DNA of 33,640 bases from an uncultured bacterium (GCA_905215055.1 CAJMOH010000033.1:1-33640); one strand, 5' to 3'; shown: positions 15,198-23,445, counted from the first letter of the stretch. Notes: a model not told the origin generated them from the letters alone. Program-made: numbers and translations.

Positions 15198-15207
15198 ATG
15201 CTACAAT
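15198..15207 (+). promoter_or_regulatory. Possible extended -10 promoter for the cdd-GH78 transcript
   Basis: An extended -10 element, TG-c-TACAAT, occupies about 15199-15207. No good -35 is present at 17 nt. It is the best candidate in the 376-nt divergent gap 15051-15427. A second candidate TATGAT lies at 15395-15400 but has no -35 and leaves a very short leader. Confidence 0.35.
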
Positions 15208-15363
15208 ACCCACAGAAGGCCCAAAGCGCAGGCGCCGGTTTCCCGGCTGGCGTAAAGAAACGGGAAAACAGAGCCCAACGGGGACGGCCAACCCTCTCCG
15301 CCGGGAACTTCTTTCCGGCCTCTCCGGAACAAACCGATTAAGTCCGGTCGTATTTTTCAAAAG

Positions 15364-15394
15364 CTCCGTCCTGGTTTTTCCAGGGGCCGCGGAG
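15364..15394 (+). other. Stable hairpin in the cytidine deaminase leader
   Basis: CTCCG (15364-15368) pairs with CGGAG (15390-15394), and inside it CCTGG (15370-15374) pairs with CCAGG (15380-15384) around TTTTT. No T-run follows, so it is not a terminator. Its purpose is unknown. Confidence 0.35.
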
Positions 15395-15427
15395 TATGAT
15401 TCACAATAGTAAAGGAGTGCTTTTTCT

Positions 15428-15811
15428 ATGGAATTTACCGAGCTGTATCAAAAGGCCCTGGAGGTTCTGCATCCCCGCCAGGTTTCTGAGGACATTGAGG
15501 CCGGGGGCGTAGCCGCCGCCTTGGTGACAGATCAAGGAAACGTCTATCAGGGCGTGTGCATCGACACGGCCTGCAGCATGGGCTTTTGCGCGGAGCACGC
15601 CGCCATTGCCGCCATGCTTACCGCCGGGGAAAACCGGGTGGAAAAGATTGTGGCCGTCAACTGGAACAGGGACATTCTGCCTCCCTGCGGGCGCTGCCGG
15701 GAATTCCTGATGCAGCTGGGAAATCCGGACGCATTGGTGCTGGTGGCAAAGGATACCGCCGTCAAGGTAAAGGACCTGCTGCCTTTCTCCTGGCAGGACG
15801 CGAGGACATAA
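15428..15811 (+). CDS. cdd: Cytidine deaminase family protein
   Basis: The 127-residue protein has the zinc site of cytidine deaminases: Cys54-Ala-Glu56 (CAEHAAI) and Cys87-x2-Cys90 (PPCGRCREF). Length matches homotetrameric Cdd, which turns cytidine and deoxycytidine into uridine forms for pyrimidine salvage. The family also contains blasticidin-S-deaminase-like enzymes, which cannot be excluded by eye. AAAGGAG lies upstream of the ATG. It is followed after 40 nt, with no terminator, by the GH78 gene, so the two are probably cotranscribed, an unusual pairing. Confidence 0.85.
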   Translation: MEFTELYQKALEVLHPRQVSEDIEAGGVAAALVTDQGNVYQGVCIDTACSMGFCAEHAAIAAMLTAGENRVEKIVAVNWNRDILPPCGRCREFLMQLGNPDALVLVAKDTAVKVKDLLPFSWQDART

Positions 15812-15851
15812 CCCGCTCCCACTCCACTACTTTTCACAAGGAGGAATTGCT

Positions 15852-18413
15852 TTGAAACTGACCCATCTTCGCGTAAACCATGTGGAAACGCCCCTGGGGC
15901 TGGCCATGAAGCAGCCGGTTTTTTCCTGGGTGGCGGAGGACACCGCTGACAAGCGCCAGGCCGCCGCTGAAATTGTGGTGCGGGCCGGCGGCAAAACCGT
16001 GTACGATTCTGGAAGAAGAGAGGACATCTCCTCCCTGGGCTTTGAGGCCCCGCTGGAGCTGGCCCCCCGCACCCGGTATGACTGGACCGTTACCCTGTGG
16101 GGTGACGGCGGCGATTGGGCCAGCGCCTCCTCTTGGTTTGAAACCGCCAAGCAGGAGGAACCCTGGCAGGCCCAGTGGATTGCCGCGGATTTTCAGGACA
16201 AGGAAGCGCAGCCTCTGCTGGTGAAGGATTTTTCCCTTTCCGGAGAGGTGGAATCCGCCAGAGCCTATGTTTGCGGCCTAGGCATCTACGAGCTGGAGAT
16301 CAACGGCCAAAAGGCAGGAAACGAATACCTGCTGCCGGGCTACCACTGCTATGACTTTCATTTGGAATACCAGACCTTTGACATCACCGGCCTGGTGCGC
16401 GCGGGAGAAAACCGGGTGGGCCTGGCCCTGGGTCCCGGCTGGTATAAGGGCGACATTATTTTCGACCGCTACCACAACCTGTACGGCGATACCATGCAGG
16501 CCATCTGCGAGGTGCGGGTGCTGCTGAAGGACGGTACCGAGCAGGTGATCCCCACGGACCTGACCTGGAAGAGCTATCCCTCTCCTGTCACCTTCAGCAA
16601 CATCTATGACGGCGAGCACTACGACGCCCGTCGGGAAATCCCCGGCTGGAGCGCTCCCTGCTGCCAAGGAGAGGCCGGCGGCGTGGTTCCCGGCACGGAA
16701 GGAACGGAAAGGCTCATTGCCCGGCTGGGGCCAAAGATCGTGAAAAAGGCCAGCTTCTCCCCCACGGTGCTTCACACCAAAAAAGGCGAGACCGTGCTGG
16801 ATTTCGGCCAAAACATGACCGGCTGGGTGGAGTTTGGCGCGGACGAGTCCGCCGGCACAGAGATAGTTCTGACCTACGGCGAGGTGCTCCAGGACGGCTG
16901 CTTCTACCGGGACAACCTGCGTTCCGCCAAGGCGGAGTACCGGTACATTTCCAACGGACGCCCCGCCCATGTACGGCCTCACTTCACCTTCTACGGGTTC
17001 CGCTACGTTAAAGTGGAGGGCGTGTCTCAGGCACGGGCAGAGGACTTTACCGCGTGGCACATCCGCTCGGACATTGACCCCACCGGTTCTATCGAGACGG
17101 CGGATCCCCGAGTGAACCAGCTGTTCCACAACGCCATGTGGGGCCAGTTTGACAATTTTCTGGACATTCCCACCGACTGCCCTCAGCGGGACGAACGCCT
17201 GGGCTGGACCGGCGACGCGGCGATCATTTCCGCCACCGCCTGCAAAAACCTGTACATGCCCGCCTTTTTCCACCACTTCCTGTACAATGTGGGAGAGGAG
17301 GAGCGCTATTACCAGGGGGCGGTTCCCTTCTTTGTACCCGCTCCCAAAACAGAAGACTGGGGAGACGCCTTCTGGCTCAACGGCAATCCCGACGGCTGCG
17401 CCATCTGGAGCGACGTGGCCACCATGATGCCCTGGGCTGTCTATGAAAACTACGGCGACCTTGCCCTGCTGCGCCAGGACTATCCCGTGATGAAAACCTG
17501 GGTGGAACGCATTCGCCGGGACGATGAAGCCGACGGCGGCCTGGGACTGTGGCTCCGGGGGCGGCAGCTGGGCGACTGGCTAGCCCTGGACAGGGAGGAC
17601 GGGGACACCCAAAATCCCTTTGGCGCCACGGACCTTCCCTATACCGCCACAGCCTTTTATTACTACTCCTCCAGCCTGACCGCCAAGGCCGCTAAGGCCC
17701 TTGGATATGAGGCGGACCAGAAGGAATACCAGGCTCTGTGCCAAAAAATCAAGGGGGCTTTCCTGGAGGAGTATTTCAACCAGGACGGCACCCTGCGGAT
17801 TCCCGTCACCCAAACCGCCTGTGTGCTGCCCCTGTTCTTTGGGCTGTATCCAGAGGGCAAAAAAGACATGGTGCTGAACGCCCTGAAGGAGCGCATTGCC
17901 GCCCGGAACAACCATCTGGACACCGGCTTCTGCGGCACACCCTTCCTGTGCCGCGCTCTGTCGGACAACGGCGCCAACGAGTTGGCCTACACCCTGTTCC
18001 TCAACGACGACTATCCCAGCTGGCTGTATGAGGTGAATATGGGCGCCACCACTGTGTGGGAGCGGTGGAATTCCATTTTGCCCGACGGCTCCATCAGCGG
18101 TACGGGCATGAACAGCCTGAACCACTATGCCTATGGTTCCATTGTGGATTGGATGTACCGCAATCTGTGCGGCTTGAACCCTGTGGAAGAGGCTCCGGGC
18201 TACAAGAAGGCTGTCATTCGCCCCATGCCTGACAAGCGCCTTCCCTGGGCCAAGCTGAAGCTGGACACCGCCTCCGGCACCTATCAGGTAGAGTGGACCT
18301 ATGGAGAGGGCGGACTTCACGGCAGCGTCACCGTACCCTTTGATTGCCAGGCGCGGCTGATTCTTCCCAATGGTCAGGAACGAACCCTGTCCGCAGGCAC
18401 CTTCGTTTTCTAA
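15852..18413 (+). CDS. Alpha-L-rhamnosidase, family GH78
   Basis: The 853-residue enzyme is a GH78 alpha-L-rhamnosidase. The N-terminal 430 residues hold beta domains of the family (for example SWVAEDTADKRQAA and WKSYPSPVTFSNIYDGEHYDAR). The (alpha/alpha)6 catalytic barrel carries the signature DCPQRDERLGWTGDA at 442-456. A C-terminal beta domain follows (NHYAYGSIVDWMYR, then GTYQVEWTYGEGGLHGSV). There is no signal peptide, so it should act in the cytoplasm on imported rhamnosides such as flavonoid or pectin fragments. The start is TTG at 15852, placed by AAGGAGG 7-8 nt upstream. It is downstream of cdd and close to the GH51 gene, suggesting a small plant-glycan use locus. Confidence 0.93.
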   Translation: MKLTHLRVNHVETPLGLAMKQPVFSWVAEDTADKRQAAAEIVVRAGGKTVYDSGRREDISSLGFEAPLELAPRTRYDWTVTLWGDGGDWASASSWFETAKQEEPWQAQWIAADFQDKEAQPLLVKDFSLSGEVESARAYVCGLGIYELEINGQKAGNEYLLPGYHCYDFHLEYQTFDITGLVRAGENRVGLALGPGWYKGDIIFDRYHNLYGDTMQAICEVRVLLKDGTEQVIPTDLTWKSYPSPVTFSNIYDGEHYDARREIPGWSAPCCQGEAGGVVPGTEGTERLIARLGPKIVKKASFSPTVLHTKKGETVLDFGQNMTGWVEFGADESAGTEIVLTYGEVLQDGCFYRDNLRSAKAEYRYISNGRPAHVRPHFTFYGFRYVKVEGVSQARAEDFTAWHIRSDIDPTGSIETADPRVNQLFHNAMWGQFDNFLDIPTDCPQRDERLGWTGDAAIISATACKNLYMPAFFHHFLYNVGEEERYYQGAVPFFVPAPKTEDWGDAFWLNGNPDGCAIWSDVATMMPWAVYENYGDLALLRQDYPVMKTWVERIRRDDEADGGLGLWLRGRQLGDWLALDREDGDTQNPFGATDLPYTATAFYYYSSSLTAKAAKALGYEADQKEYQALCQKIKGAFLEEYFNQDGTLRIPVTQTACVLPLFFGLYPEGKKDMVLNALKERIAARNNHLDTGFCGTPFLCRALSDNGANELAYTLFLNDDYPSWLYEVNMGATTVWERWNSILPDGSISGTGMNSLNHYAYGSIVDWMYRNLCGLNPVEEAPGYKKAVIRPMPDKRLPWAKLKLDTASGTYQVEWTYGEGGLHGSVTVPFDCQARLILPNGQERTLSAGTFVF

Positions 18414-18443
18414 AGCGCCCTCTGCGGAAAACATATCACAAAC

Positions 18444-18480
18444 AAAAAAGAGGACCGGCAAAACGCCAGTCCTCTTTTTT
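18444..18480. terminator. Bidirectional terminator between GH78 and the lipoprotein gene
   Basis: AAAAAAGAGGAC and CGGC pair with GCC(A) and GTCCTCTTTTTT around a short loop. The A and T runs on either side serve both convergent genes. Confidence 0.88.
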
Positions 18481-18493
18481 GTTGTCTGGTCTC

Positions 18494-18742
18494 TTACTCA
18501 GCCTCGGAAGAAACAACAGAGGTCTCAGAGGTCTCGGAGGTCTCAGAGGAGGTCTCGGAGGTCTGGCTGTCCTCAGAAGCGGAGGAATCCACAGCGCTGG
18601 AATCGGTGCTTTCCTCAGCGGAAGCAGTAGAAGAAGTGCTGGTGGCAGAGGAGGTGCTGGTGGAGCTGTTGTTGTTGCCGCCGCAAGCAGCCATGCTCAA
18701 AGCCAGAGTCAAAGCCATAATCGCAACAAGGATTTTTTTCAT
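18494..18742 (-). CDS. Small Ser/Thr-rich lipoprotein
   Basis: This 82-residue protein has a signal peptide with a lipobox-like end (LALSMAACGG, Cys20), so it should be lipid-anchored on the outer face of the membrane. The remaining 62 residues are nearly all Ser, Thr, Glu, Ala and Asp, with SETSETSET repeats, and no folded domain is apparent. Such low-complexity Ser/Thr stretches are often glycosylated or act as spacers; no function can be assigned. AAAGGGG lies upstream of the ATG. The upstream gap holds four 11-bp-phased repeats that look like a response-regulator site. Confidence 0.75.
   Translation of the reverse strand: MKKILVAIMALTLALSMAACGGNNNSSTSTSSATSTSSTASAEESTDSSAVDSSASEDSQTSETSSETSETSETSVVSSEAE
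18519..18566 (-). repeat. Tandem GAGGTCTC repeats in the lipoprotein gene
   Basis: On the plus strand, 9-bp units of GAGGTCTCA/G repeat through this stretch, with one 3-bp insertion. They encode the SET triplets. Slippage could change the copy number in frame. Confidence 0.7.
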
Positions 18743-19026
18743 GATGTAGTTTCCCCTTTTTTAAAAATGTAGATTTTCGTCCCCGCCCGCTCAGGGCCAC
18801 GGACACCTATTTGCCCGCCTGGGGAACGGTACTGAGTTTAAAGCCCATATGTTACGAAGTCATTATGAAATCTTTACGAGTTTCTTACACTTGCATACAT
18901 TTTTGACGCATAAATTTACAAAATAGAGGGGAACATCCTGTTTATATGCACAATTTTTTGTATTTTTTACAGATTCTACAAATTATTAGTTTTCATAATT
19001 TCCTGCGGATTTTGGGAAAAGACAGA
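18743..19026. promoter_or_regulatory. AT-rich gap without genes; regulatory region of the lipoprotein gene
   Basis: No gene is seen in the gap between the lipoprotein start and the terminator at 19027. Its right half (18840-19000) is much more AT-rich than its surroundings. It contains the phased repeats at 18852. No sigma-A promoter with both elements in good agreement was found on either strand; CATAAT (minus, 18862-18867) is a possible -10. Confidence 0.5.
18852..18889 (+). promoter_or_regulatory. Four direct repeats TTAYR at an exact 11-bp period (OmpR/PhoP-type site)
   Basis: TTACG starts at 18852, TTATG at 18863, TTACG at 18874 and TTACA at 18885, each exactly 11 bp apart. PhoP-type boxes are direct TTAACA-like repeats with about 5-bp gaps, also an 11-bp period. 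Read on the other strand the same units are TGTAA, CGTAA, CATAA, CGTAA, which resemble WalR half-sites. The binding protein is therefore not decided. Confidence 0.5.
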
Positions 19027-19066
19027 GAAAACCACCTGCCCCAAGCACACGGGCAAGTGGTTTTTT
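19027..19066. terminator. Terminator of the flavin reductase-rubredoxin gene
   Basis: AAAACCAC-C-TGCCC pairs with GGGCA-A-GTGGTTTT around a 9-nt loop with one mismatch. The T-run is weaker on the minus strand, where the gene lies, than on the plus strand. Confidence 0.7.
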
Positions 19067-19091
19067 CTCCACAGGCTGAACAGAGCAACGG

Positions 19092-19763
19092 TTATTTTTT
19101 TCGCACAAAGGCTTTCTTGGGCATCTTGCACACGGGGCAGGTCCAGTCGGCAGGCAGCTCCTCAAAACCAAAGTTGGGGTCCCGGTATACATAGCCGCAC
19201 ACCGAGCACACAAAGCTTTCCCCGCTGGATTTGTCAAAGGTGCGGGCTGGAGGCAGGTAAGTGGGGGAATTTTTGGGAGAGGCCCCTCCCAGCTCCTCCA
19301 CATAATACTTGTAGGTCATGGGAACTCCCACCGCTTCGTCACTTCCGGCAATGATTTCCGCCACAAACACCATTTGATCCTGTGTCTCCAGACAGTCCTT
19401 CACCCGGCAGAGAAACCAGCAGCAGGTGTTTTCCTTAATGACCGGCACGCCCTCCAGCAGCACCTTGTGCCGGATATTGGCCAGCTTGTCTGTGTGCCGT
19501 CCCGAGACAAACCCCAGGGCGCCAATCACAGTGGCAGGAGTGTCCTGACTGAGTACCGAAATGGAGAAGATCCCTTCCTGCTCAATGCAGCGGCAGCTGT
19601 AATTGGCCTTGCTCATGGCCAACGCTACCAGGGGAGAATCTGAGGGCGTTGCTTTGGAGATCTGCATCACCGTATTGACAATGCAGGCGCTGGGCTTTGT
19701 TCCCTCCTTGACGCCAATGGCGTACATTCCATAGGAAAGATTTCCCAAAACCAGGGGTTTCAT
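19092..19763 (-). CDS. Flavin reductase-rubredoxin fusion (high-molecular-weight rubredoxin type)
   Basis: The 223-residue protein joins an FMN-binding flavin-reductase domain (about 1-155) to a C-terminal rubredoxin. The rubredoxin iron ligands are Cys186 and Cys189 (FVCSVCGYVY) and Cys209 and Cys212 (TCPVCKMP). The same layout is known from the Moorella high-molecular-weight rubredoxin. That protein takes electrons from NADH and passes them to flavodiiron proteins that reduce oxygen or nitric oxide. A role in protecting an anaerobe is therefore likely, though no flavodiiron gene is in the window. AAAGGAGG lies 10 nt upstream of the ATG. rarA ends 39 nt upstream in the same direction, so cotranscription is possible. 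Confidence 0.9.
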   Translation of the reverse strand: MKPLVLGNLSYGMYAIGVKEGTKPSACIVNTVMQISKATPSDSPLVALAMSKANYSCRCIEQEGIFSISVLSQDTPATVIGALGFVSGRHTDKLANIRHKVLLEGVPVIKENTCCWFLCRVKDCLETQDQMVFVAEIIAGSDEAVGVPMTYKYYVEELGGASPKNSPTYLPPARTFDKSSGESFVCSVCGYVYRDPNFGFEELPADWTCPVCKMPKKAFVRKK

Positions 19764-19802
19764 AGGCTGTCGGCCTCCTTTTCAATTTGAGATTCTAGTC
19801 CA

Positions 19803-21086
19803 TCATACAGCTTTTCCGCCGGGCTTATGCTTAATCTTGTCCCAATAAGCCCGAAAGCTTTGTTCTGTCTTGCTGGTTCCATAGTCGAAATAGTGGGCGC
19901 CCAGCAGGGAATCGGGCAGATACTGCTGGGGCAGCCAATGATGGGGAGCGTCGTGGGGATACTGGTAAAACTGGCCCTTGCGCTCCACCTCCGCGGAATC
20001 GTAGTGCTTGTTTTGCAGGTTGCGGGGAACAGGCCCCGCCTTTCCCGCCCGAATATCGGCAAGAGCGGCGTCCAAAGCCTTGTATGCGGAATTGGACTTG
20101 GGCGCCAAAGCCACCAGAACCGCCGCGTCCGCCAGAGGAATGCGGGCCTCTGGCAAGCCCACCATCAAAGCGGAATCCACCGCCGCCTTCACCACGGGGA
20201 TGATCTGGGGCCAGGCAAGCCCCACATCCTCGCAGGCGCAGACCAGCAGCCGCCGGCACACCGATGGCAAGTCCCCCGCCTCCAGCAAGCGGCCCAGGTA
20301 GTGAACCGCAGCGTCTGGGTCCGACCCGCGCATGGACTTTTGAAAGGCGCTCATCAAGTCGTAGTGCTCGTCTCCGTCCTTGTCGTAGCGCATGACGCTT
20401 TTCTGGGTAAGCTCCTGAGCGGCCTCCAGGGTGACTTCAATGTGAGGGCCGCCGCTGTCGCAGGCGATGGCGGAAAGCTCCACCGCGTTCATGGCTTTTC
20501 GCACGTCCCCGCCGCAGGCCGAGGCAATGTGAGCGCAAACGCCCTCCTCCGGCAAAACCGGGCGGCCCTGCTCCTTTCCCAAAACGCGAAACGCCCGCTC
20601 CACAGCCCTCTGAACATCCTCCTTTTCCACGGGCTTGAACTCAAACACCGTAGAACGGCTTAGAATAGCGTTGTACACATAGAAGTAGGGATTTTCCGTG
20701 GTGGAGGCGATCAGCGTGATAGAGCCGTTTTCCATAAACTCCAGCAGGGTCTGCTGCTGCTTCTTATTAAAATATTGAATCTCGTCCAAATACAGCAGCA
20801 CACCGTTGATTCCCTCAAAGGTGCGGGTGCTGGCTACGGCCTCCTTGATGTCCGCCGTGGAGGCTGTGGTACCGTTGAGCTTTACCAGGTGGCGCCTGGT
20901 GTTTTGGGCGATGATAGAGGCCACCGTGGTCTTGCCCACCCCAGAGGGACCGTAAAACACCATGTTGGGTACCTCGCCCGCCTGAATGATTCGCCGCAGA
21001 GCGCGGTCAGGACCCAAAATGTGCCGCTGGCCCACCACCTCGTCCAAGGTGCGGGGACGAATTCGGTCCGCCAATGGCGCAGGCAT
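19803..21086 (-). CDS. rarA: Replication-associated recombination protein RarA (MgsA)
   Basis: The 427-residue AAA+ ATPase acts at stalled replication forks. Walker A is GPSGVGKT at 46-53, Walker B LLYLDE at 97-102, sensor 1 lies in IASTTENP, and the arginine-finger region is LSRSTVFEF. The C-terminal half has the tetramerisation and MgsA domains (DLPSVCRRLLVCACEDVGLA; the terminal YQYPHDAPHHWLPQQYLP is diagnostic). ATG at 21086 is chosen because GGGAGGTG lies 6-7 nt upstream; the alternative at 21110 has none. A sigma-A promoter precedes it. Confidence 0.95.
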   Translation of the reverse strand: MPAPLADRIRPRTLDEVVGQRHILGPDRALRRIIQAGEVPNMVFYGPSGVGKTTVASIIAQNTRRHLVKLNGTTASTADIKEAVASTRTFEGINGVLLYLDEIQYFNKKQQQTLLEFMENGSITLIASTTENPYFYVYNAILSRSTVFEFKPVEKEDVQRAVERAFRVLGKEQGRPVLPEEGVCAHIASACGGDVRKAMNAVELSAIACDSGGPHIEVTLEAAQELTQKSVMRYDKDGDEHYDLMSAFQKSMRGSDPDAAVHYLGRLLEAGDLPSVCRRLLVCACEDVGLAWPQIIPVVKAAVDSALMVGLPEARIPLADAAVLVALAPKSNSAYKALDAALADIRAGKAGPVPRNLQNKHYDSAEVERKGQFYQYPHDAPHHWLPQQYLPDSLLGAHYFDYGTSKTEQSFRAYWDKIKHKPGGKAV

Positions 21087-21135
21087 GTCAACACCTCCCT
21101 TTTCTTCCATGGAAAAATCTGTTCAAATCACGTTT

Positions 21136-21164
21136 ATTCTAGCATCTTTTGGAGAAAAGCGCAA
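21136..21164 (-). promoter_or_regulatory. Sigma-A promoter of rarA
   Basis: On the minus strand TTGCGC (21159-21164) and TAGAAT (21136-21141) are 17 nt apart. A 7-bp inverted repeat with a 4-bp spacer (ATCAAAC at 21173-21179, GTTTGAT at 21184-21190) sits just upstream of the -35 and may be an operator. Confidence 0.65.
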
Positions 21165-21199
21165 GCAATTTTATCAAACAAACGTTTGATTTTTGCGAA

Positions 21200-21229
21200 T
21201 GAAAAAGCCGCCAGGAACTTCCTGACGGC
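21200..21229 (-). terminator. Terminator of glyA
   Basis: On the minus strand GCCGTCAGG pairs with CCTGGCGGC (one G-U pair, 5-nt loop) and is followed by TTTTTC. It begins 31 nt after the glyA stop. Confidence 0.88.
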
Positions 21230-21259
21230 CTCTTTGCCGGTGATTTTCCAGGCCCTTTG

Positions 21260-22516
21260 TCACGCGTAAAGGGGATACTTTTGACAGATAGCGTCCACCC
21301 GGCCGCGGATGGCGTCGATCTTCTCCTCAAAGCCCTCCTCCATACACAGGGCAATGCAGGCGGCAATTTCGTCCATGTCCTCTTCCTTCAGGCCCCGGGT
21401 GGTGACGGCGGGCGTACCCAGCCGCACGCCGCTGGTGGTGAAGGGGCTGCGCTTCTCGCCGGGAACGGTATTCTTGTTGGCGGTGATGTACACCTCGTCC
21501 AAGCGGCGCTCCAGTTCCTTGCCGGTCAGCTCGCTGTCGGTCAGGTCGATAAGCATCAAATGGTTGTCCGTGCCGCCGGAAACCAGCTTCACGCCCCGAT
21601 CCAGCAGGCCCTTGGCCAAGGCCTGGGCGTTTTTCACCACCTGCTGGCCGTACTCCTTGAAGGAGGGCTGCAGGGCCTCGCCCAAGCAAACGGCCTTGGC
21701 GGCGATGATGTGCATCAGGGGACCTCCCTGGGTGCCGGGGAAAATCGCCTTGTCAATGGCCTTGGCAAGCTCCTCTCTGCACAGGATCATGCCGCCCCGG
21801 GGGCCGCGGAGGGTCTTGTGGGTGGTGGTGGTAACCACGTCCGCGTAAGGCACAGGATTTTGGTGAACCCCGGCAGCTACCAGGCCGGCGATGTGGGCCA
21901 TGTCCACCATGAGCTTCGCTCCGCAGGCGTCGGCAATCTCCCGGAATTTGGCGAAATCAATGGCTCTGGGATAGGCGCTGGCCCCAGCCACAATCAGCTT
22001 GGGCTTCACCTCCAGGGCCTGAGCCATGAGCTTGCCGTAATCGATGCGGCCGGTATCCGGGTCCACGCCGTAGGCCACAAAGTTGTACAGGGCGCCGGAC
22101 ATATTCACCGGAGAGCCATGGGTCAAGTGACCACCCTCGGCCAAGTTCATGCCCAGCACCGTGTCTCCGGGCTGAAGCAGGGCAAAATACACCGCCAGGT
22201 TCGCCTGGGCGCCAGAGTGAGGCTGCACGTTGGCATGCTCCGCTCCAAAGAGCTGGCAGGCCCGGTCCCTGGCGATGTTCTCCACAATGTCCACGCATTG
22301 ACATCCGCCGTAATACCGCTTGGCAGGATAGCCCTCGGCATATTTATTGGTTAGCACCGAACCCATAGCGGCCATCACCGCGGGGGAGACGATGTTCTCC
22401 GAAGCGATCAGCTCCAAATTACGGCGCTGGCGGGCCAGCTCTTTTTCCATGGCCTGGCCCACTTCCGGGTCCGCGCCGGCGACAAAACCGATGGTATCCA
22501 TCAAATCGTTGAACAT
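21260..22516 (-). CDS. glyA: Serine hydroxymethyltransferase
   Basis: The 418-residue PLP enzyme interconverts serine and glycine with tetrahydrofolate and is the main source of one-carbon units. The PLP lysine is Lys234 in TTTTHKTLRGPRGG. Other conserved segments are LIASENIVS, NKYAEGYPAKRYYGGC, VQPHSGAQAN and the phosphate-binding FPGTQGGP. Length equals that of E. coli GlyA. ATG at 22516 follows AAAGGAAG by 8 nt; the open frame continues far upstream but without family sequence. The gene is monocistronic, with a clear promoter and terminator. It belongs to the same folate economy as folC. Confidence 0.98.
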   Translation of the reverse strand: MFNDLMDTIGFVAGADPEVGQAMEKELARQRRNLELIASENIVSPAVMAAMGSVLTNKYAEGYPAKRYYGGCQCVDIVENIARDRACQLFGAEHANVQPHSGAQANLAVYFALLQPGDTVLGMNLAEGGHLTHGSPVNMSGALYNFVAYGVDPDTGRIDYGKLMAQALEVKPKLIVAGASAYPRAIDFAKFREIADACGAKLMVDMAHIAGLVAAGVHQNPVPYADVVTTTTHKTLRGPRGGMILCREELAKAIDKAIFPGTQGGPLMHIIAAKAVCLGEALQPSFKEYGQQVVKNAQALAKGLLDRGVKLVSGGTDNHLMLIDLTDSELTGKELERRLDEVYITANKNTVPGEKRSPFTTSGVRLGTPAVTTRGLKEEDMDEIAACIALCMEEGFEEKIDAIRGRVDAICQKYPLYA

Positions 22517-22568
22517 GTGGCTCGACTTCCTTTCCAGTTTCAAAGTAAAATTCCCAGAGCTTTTTTCA

Positions 22569-22597
22569 ATTATACCGAAAAAAAGACGCCCTGGCAA
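22569..22597 (-). promoter_or_regulatory. Sigma-A promoter of glyA
   Basis: On the minus strand TTGCCA (22592-22597) and a perfect TATAAT (22569-22574) are 17 nt apart. Confidence 0.85.
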
Positions 22598-22684
22598 TGG
22601 ATTCCCGAAAAACTCTTTCTTTTTCTCCAGAAGAAACCAGCGCACCCAGCCCGCCGGTTTTCCCAGAAGCCCTGGGAGTCCATC

Positions 22685-22713
22685 TTGCCAAGGAGGGCGA
22701 TGTGGAGTACAAT
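22685..22713 (+). promoter_or_regulatory. Sigma-A promoter of nth
   Basis: TTGCCA (22685-22690) and TACAAT (22708-22713) are 17 nt apart. The nth start codon is 43 nt further on. The rest of the divergent gap (22598-22684) holds nothing recognisable. Confidence 0.8.
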
Positions 22714-22756
22714 AGGGGACAGAATGTGACAAAACCCACGGGAAGGAGCGCTTTCC

Positions 22757-23440
22757 ATGACAAAAAAAGAACTGGCTCAGCTGGCGGTGGAGGCCTTGAA
22801 GCAGGAGTATCCCGGAGCGGTATGCTCTCTGGAATATCAGGACCCCCTCCAGCTTTTGATCGCCACCCGGCTTTCCGCCCAATGCACCGATGCCCGGGTG
22901 AACCTGGTGACTCCCGGCCTGTTTGCCCGCTTCCCCACGCTGGAGGCCTTCTGCGAAGGTACGGAGGAGGAAATTGGGGAGCTGATCCGGTCCTGCGGCT
23001 TTTACAACACCAAGTCCAAGGACATTCTGGGCATGTGCAAAATGATCCGGGACGATTTTGGAGGCGTGGTGCCGGACAACATTGAGGACCTGACAAAGCT
23101 GCCCGGCGTGGGCCGGAAAACCGCCAACCTGATTGTGGGGGACATCTATCACAAGCCCGCCGTGGTGACAGACACCCACTGCATCCGCATTGCCGGACGG
23201 CTGGGGCTGACCAAAAACACAGTCCCTGTCAAGGTGGAGGATGATCTGCGGGCCGTGCTGCCGCCGGAGGAATCCAACGACTTCTGCCACCGGCTGGTCC
23301 TCCACGGAAGGGCTGTATGCACCGCCCGAAAGGCCTACTGCGGCAAGTGCTGTATGGCAGGCTTCTGCAAAAAGGCGGGAGTTGGTCCCAACGGGGAAAA
23401 GATGGAACAAAAAAAGAAACCGGCAAAAAAGAAATCCTAA
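22757..23440 (+). CDS. nth: Endonuclease III (DNA glycosylase / AP lyase)
   Basis: The 227-residue protein removes oxidised pyrimidines from DNA and nicks abasic sites. The helix-hairpin-helix is LPGVGRKTAN with catalytic Lys121, and the second catalytic residue is Asp139 (VVTDTHCIRI). The [4Fe-4S] ligands fit the C-x6-C-x2-C-x5-C pattern at Cys188, 195, 198 and 204. A Lys-rich tail (MEQKKKPAKKKS) of about 15 residues extends beyond the cluster. AAGGAG precedes the ATG. Monocistronic, with a bidirectional terminator shared with rnhA. Confidence 0.97.
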   Translation: MTKKELAQLAVEALKQEYPGAVCSLEYQDPLQLLIATRLSAQCTDARVNLVTPGLFARFPTLEAFCEGTEEEIGELIRSCGFYNTKSKDILGMCKMIRDDFGGVVPDNIEDLTKLPGVGRKTANLIVGDIYHKPAVVTDTHCIRIAGRLGLTKNTVPVKVEDDLRAVLPPEESNDFCHRLVLHGRAVCTARKAYCGKCCMAGFCKKAGVGPNGEKMEQKKKPAKKKS

Positions 23441-23445
23441 TCCAT

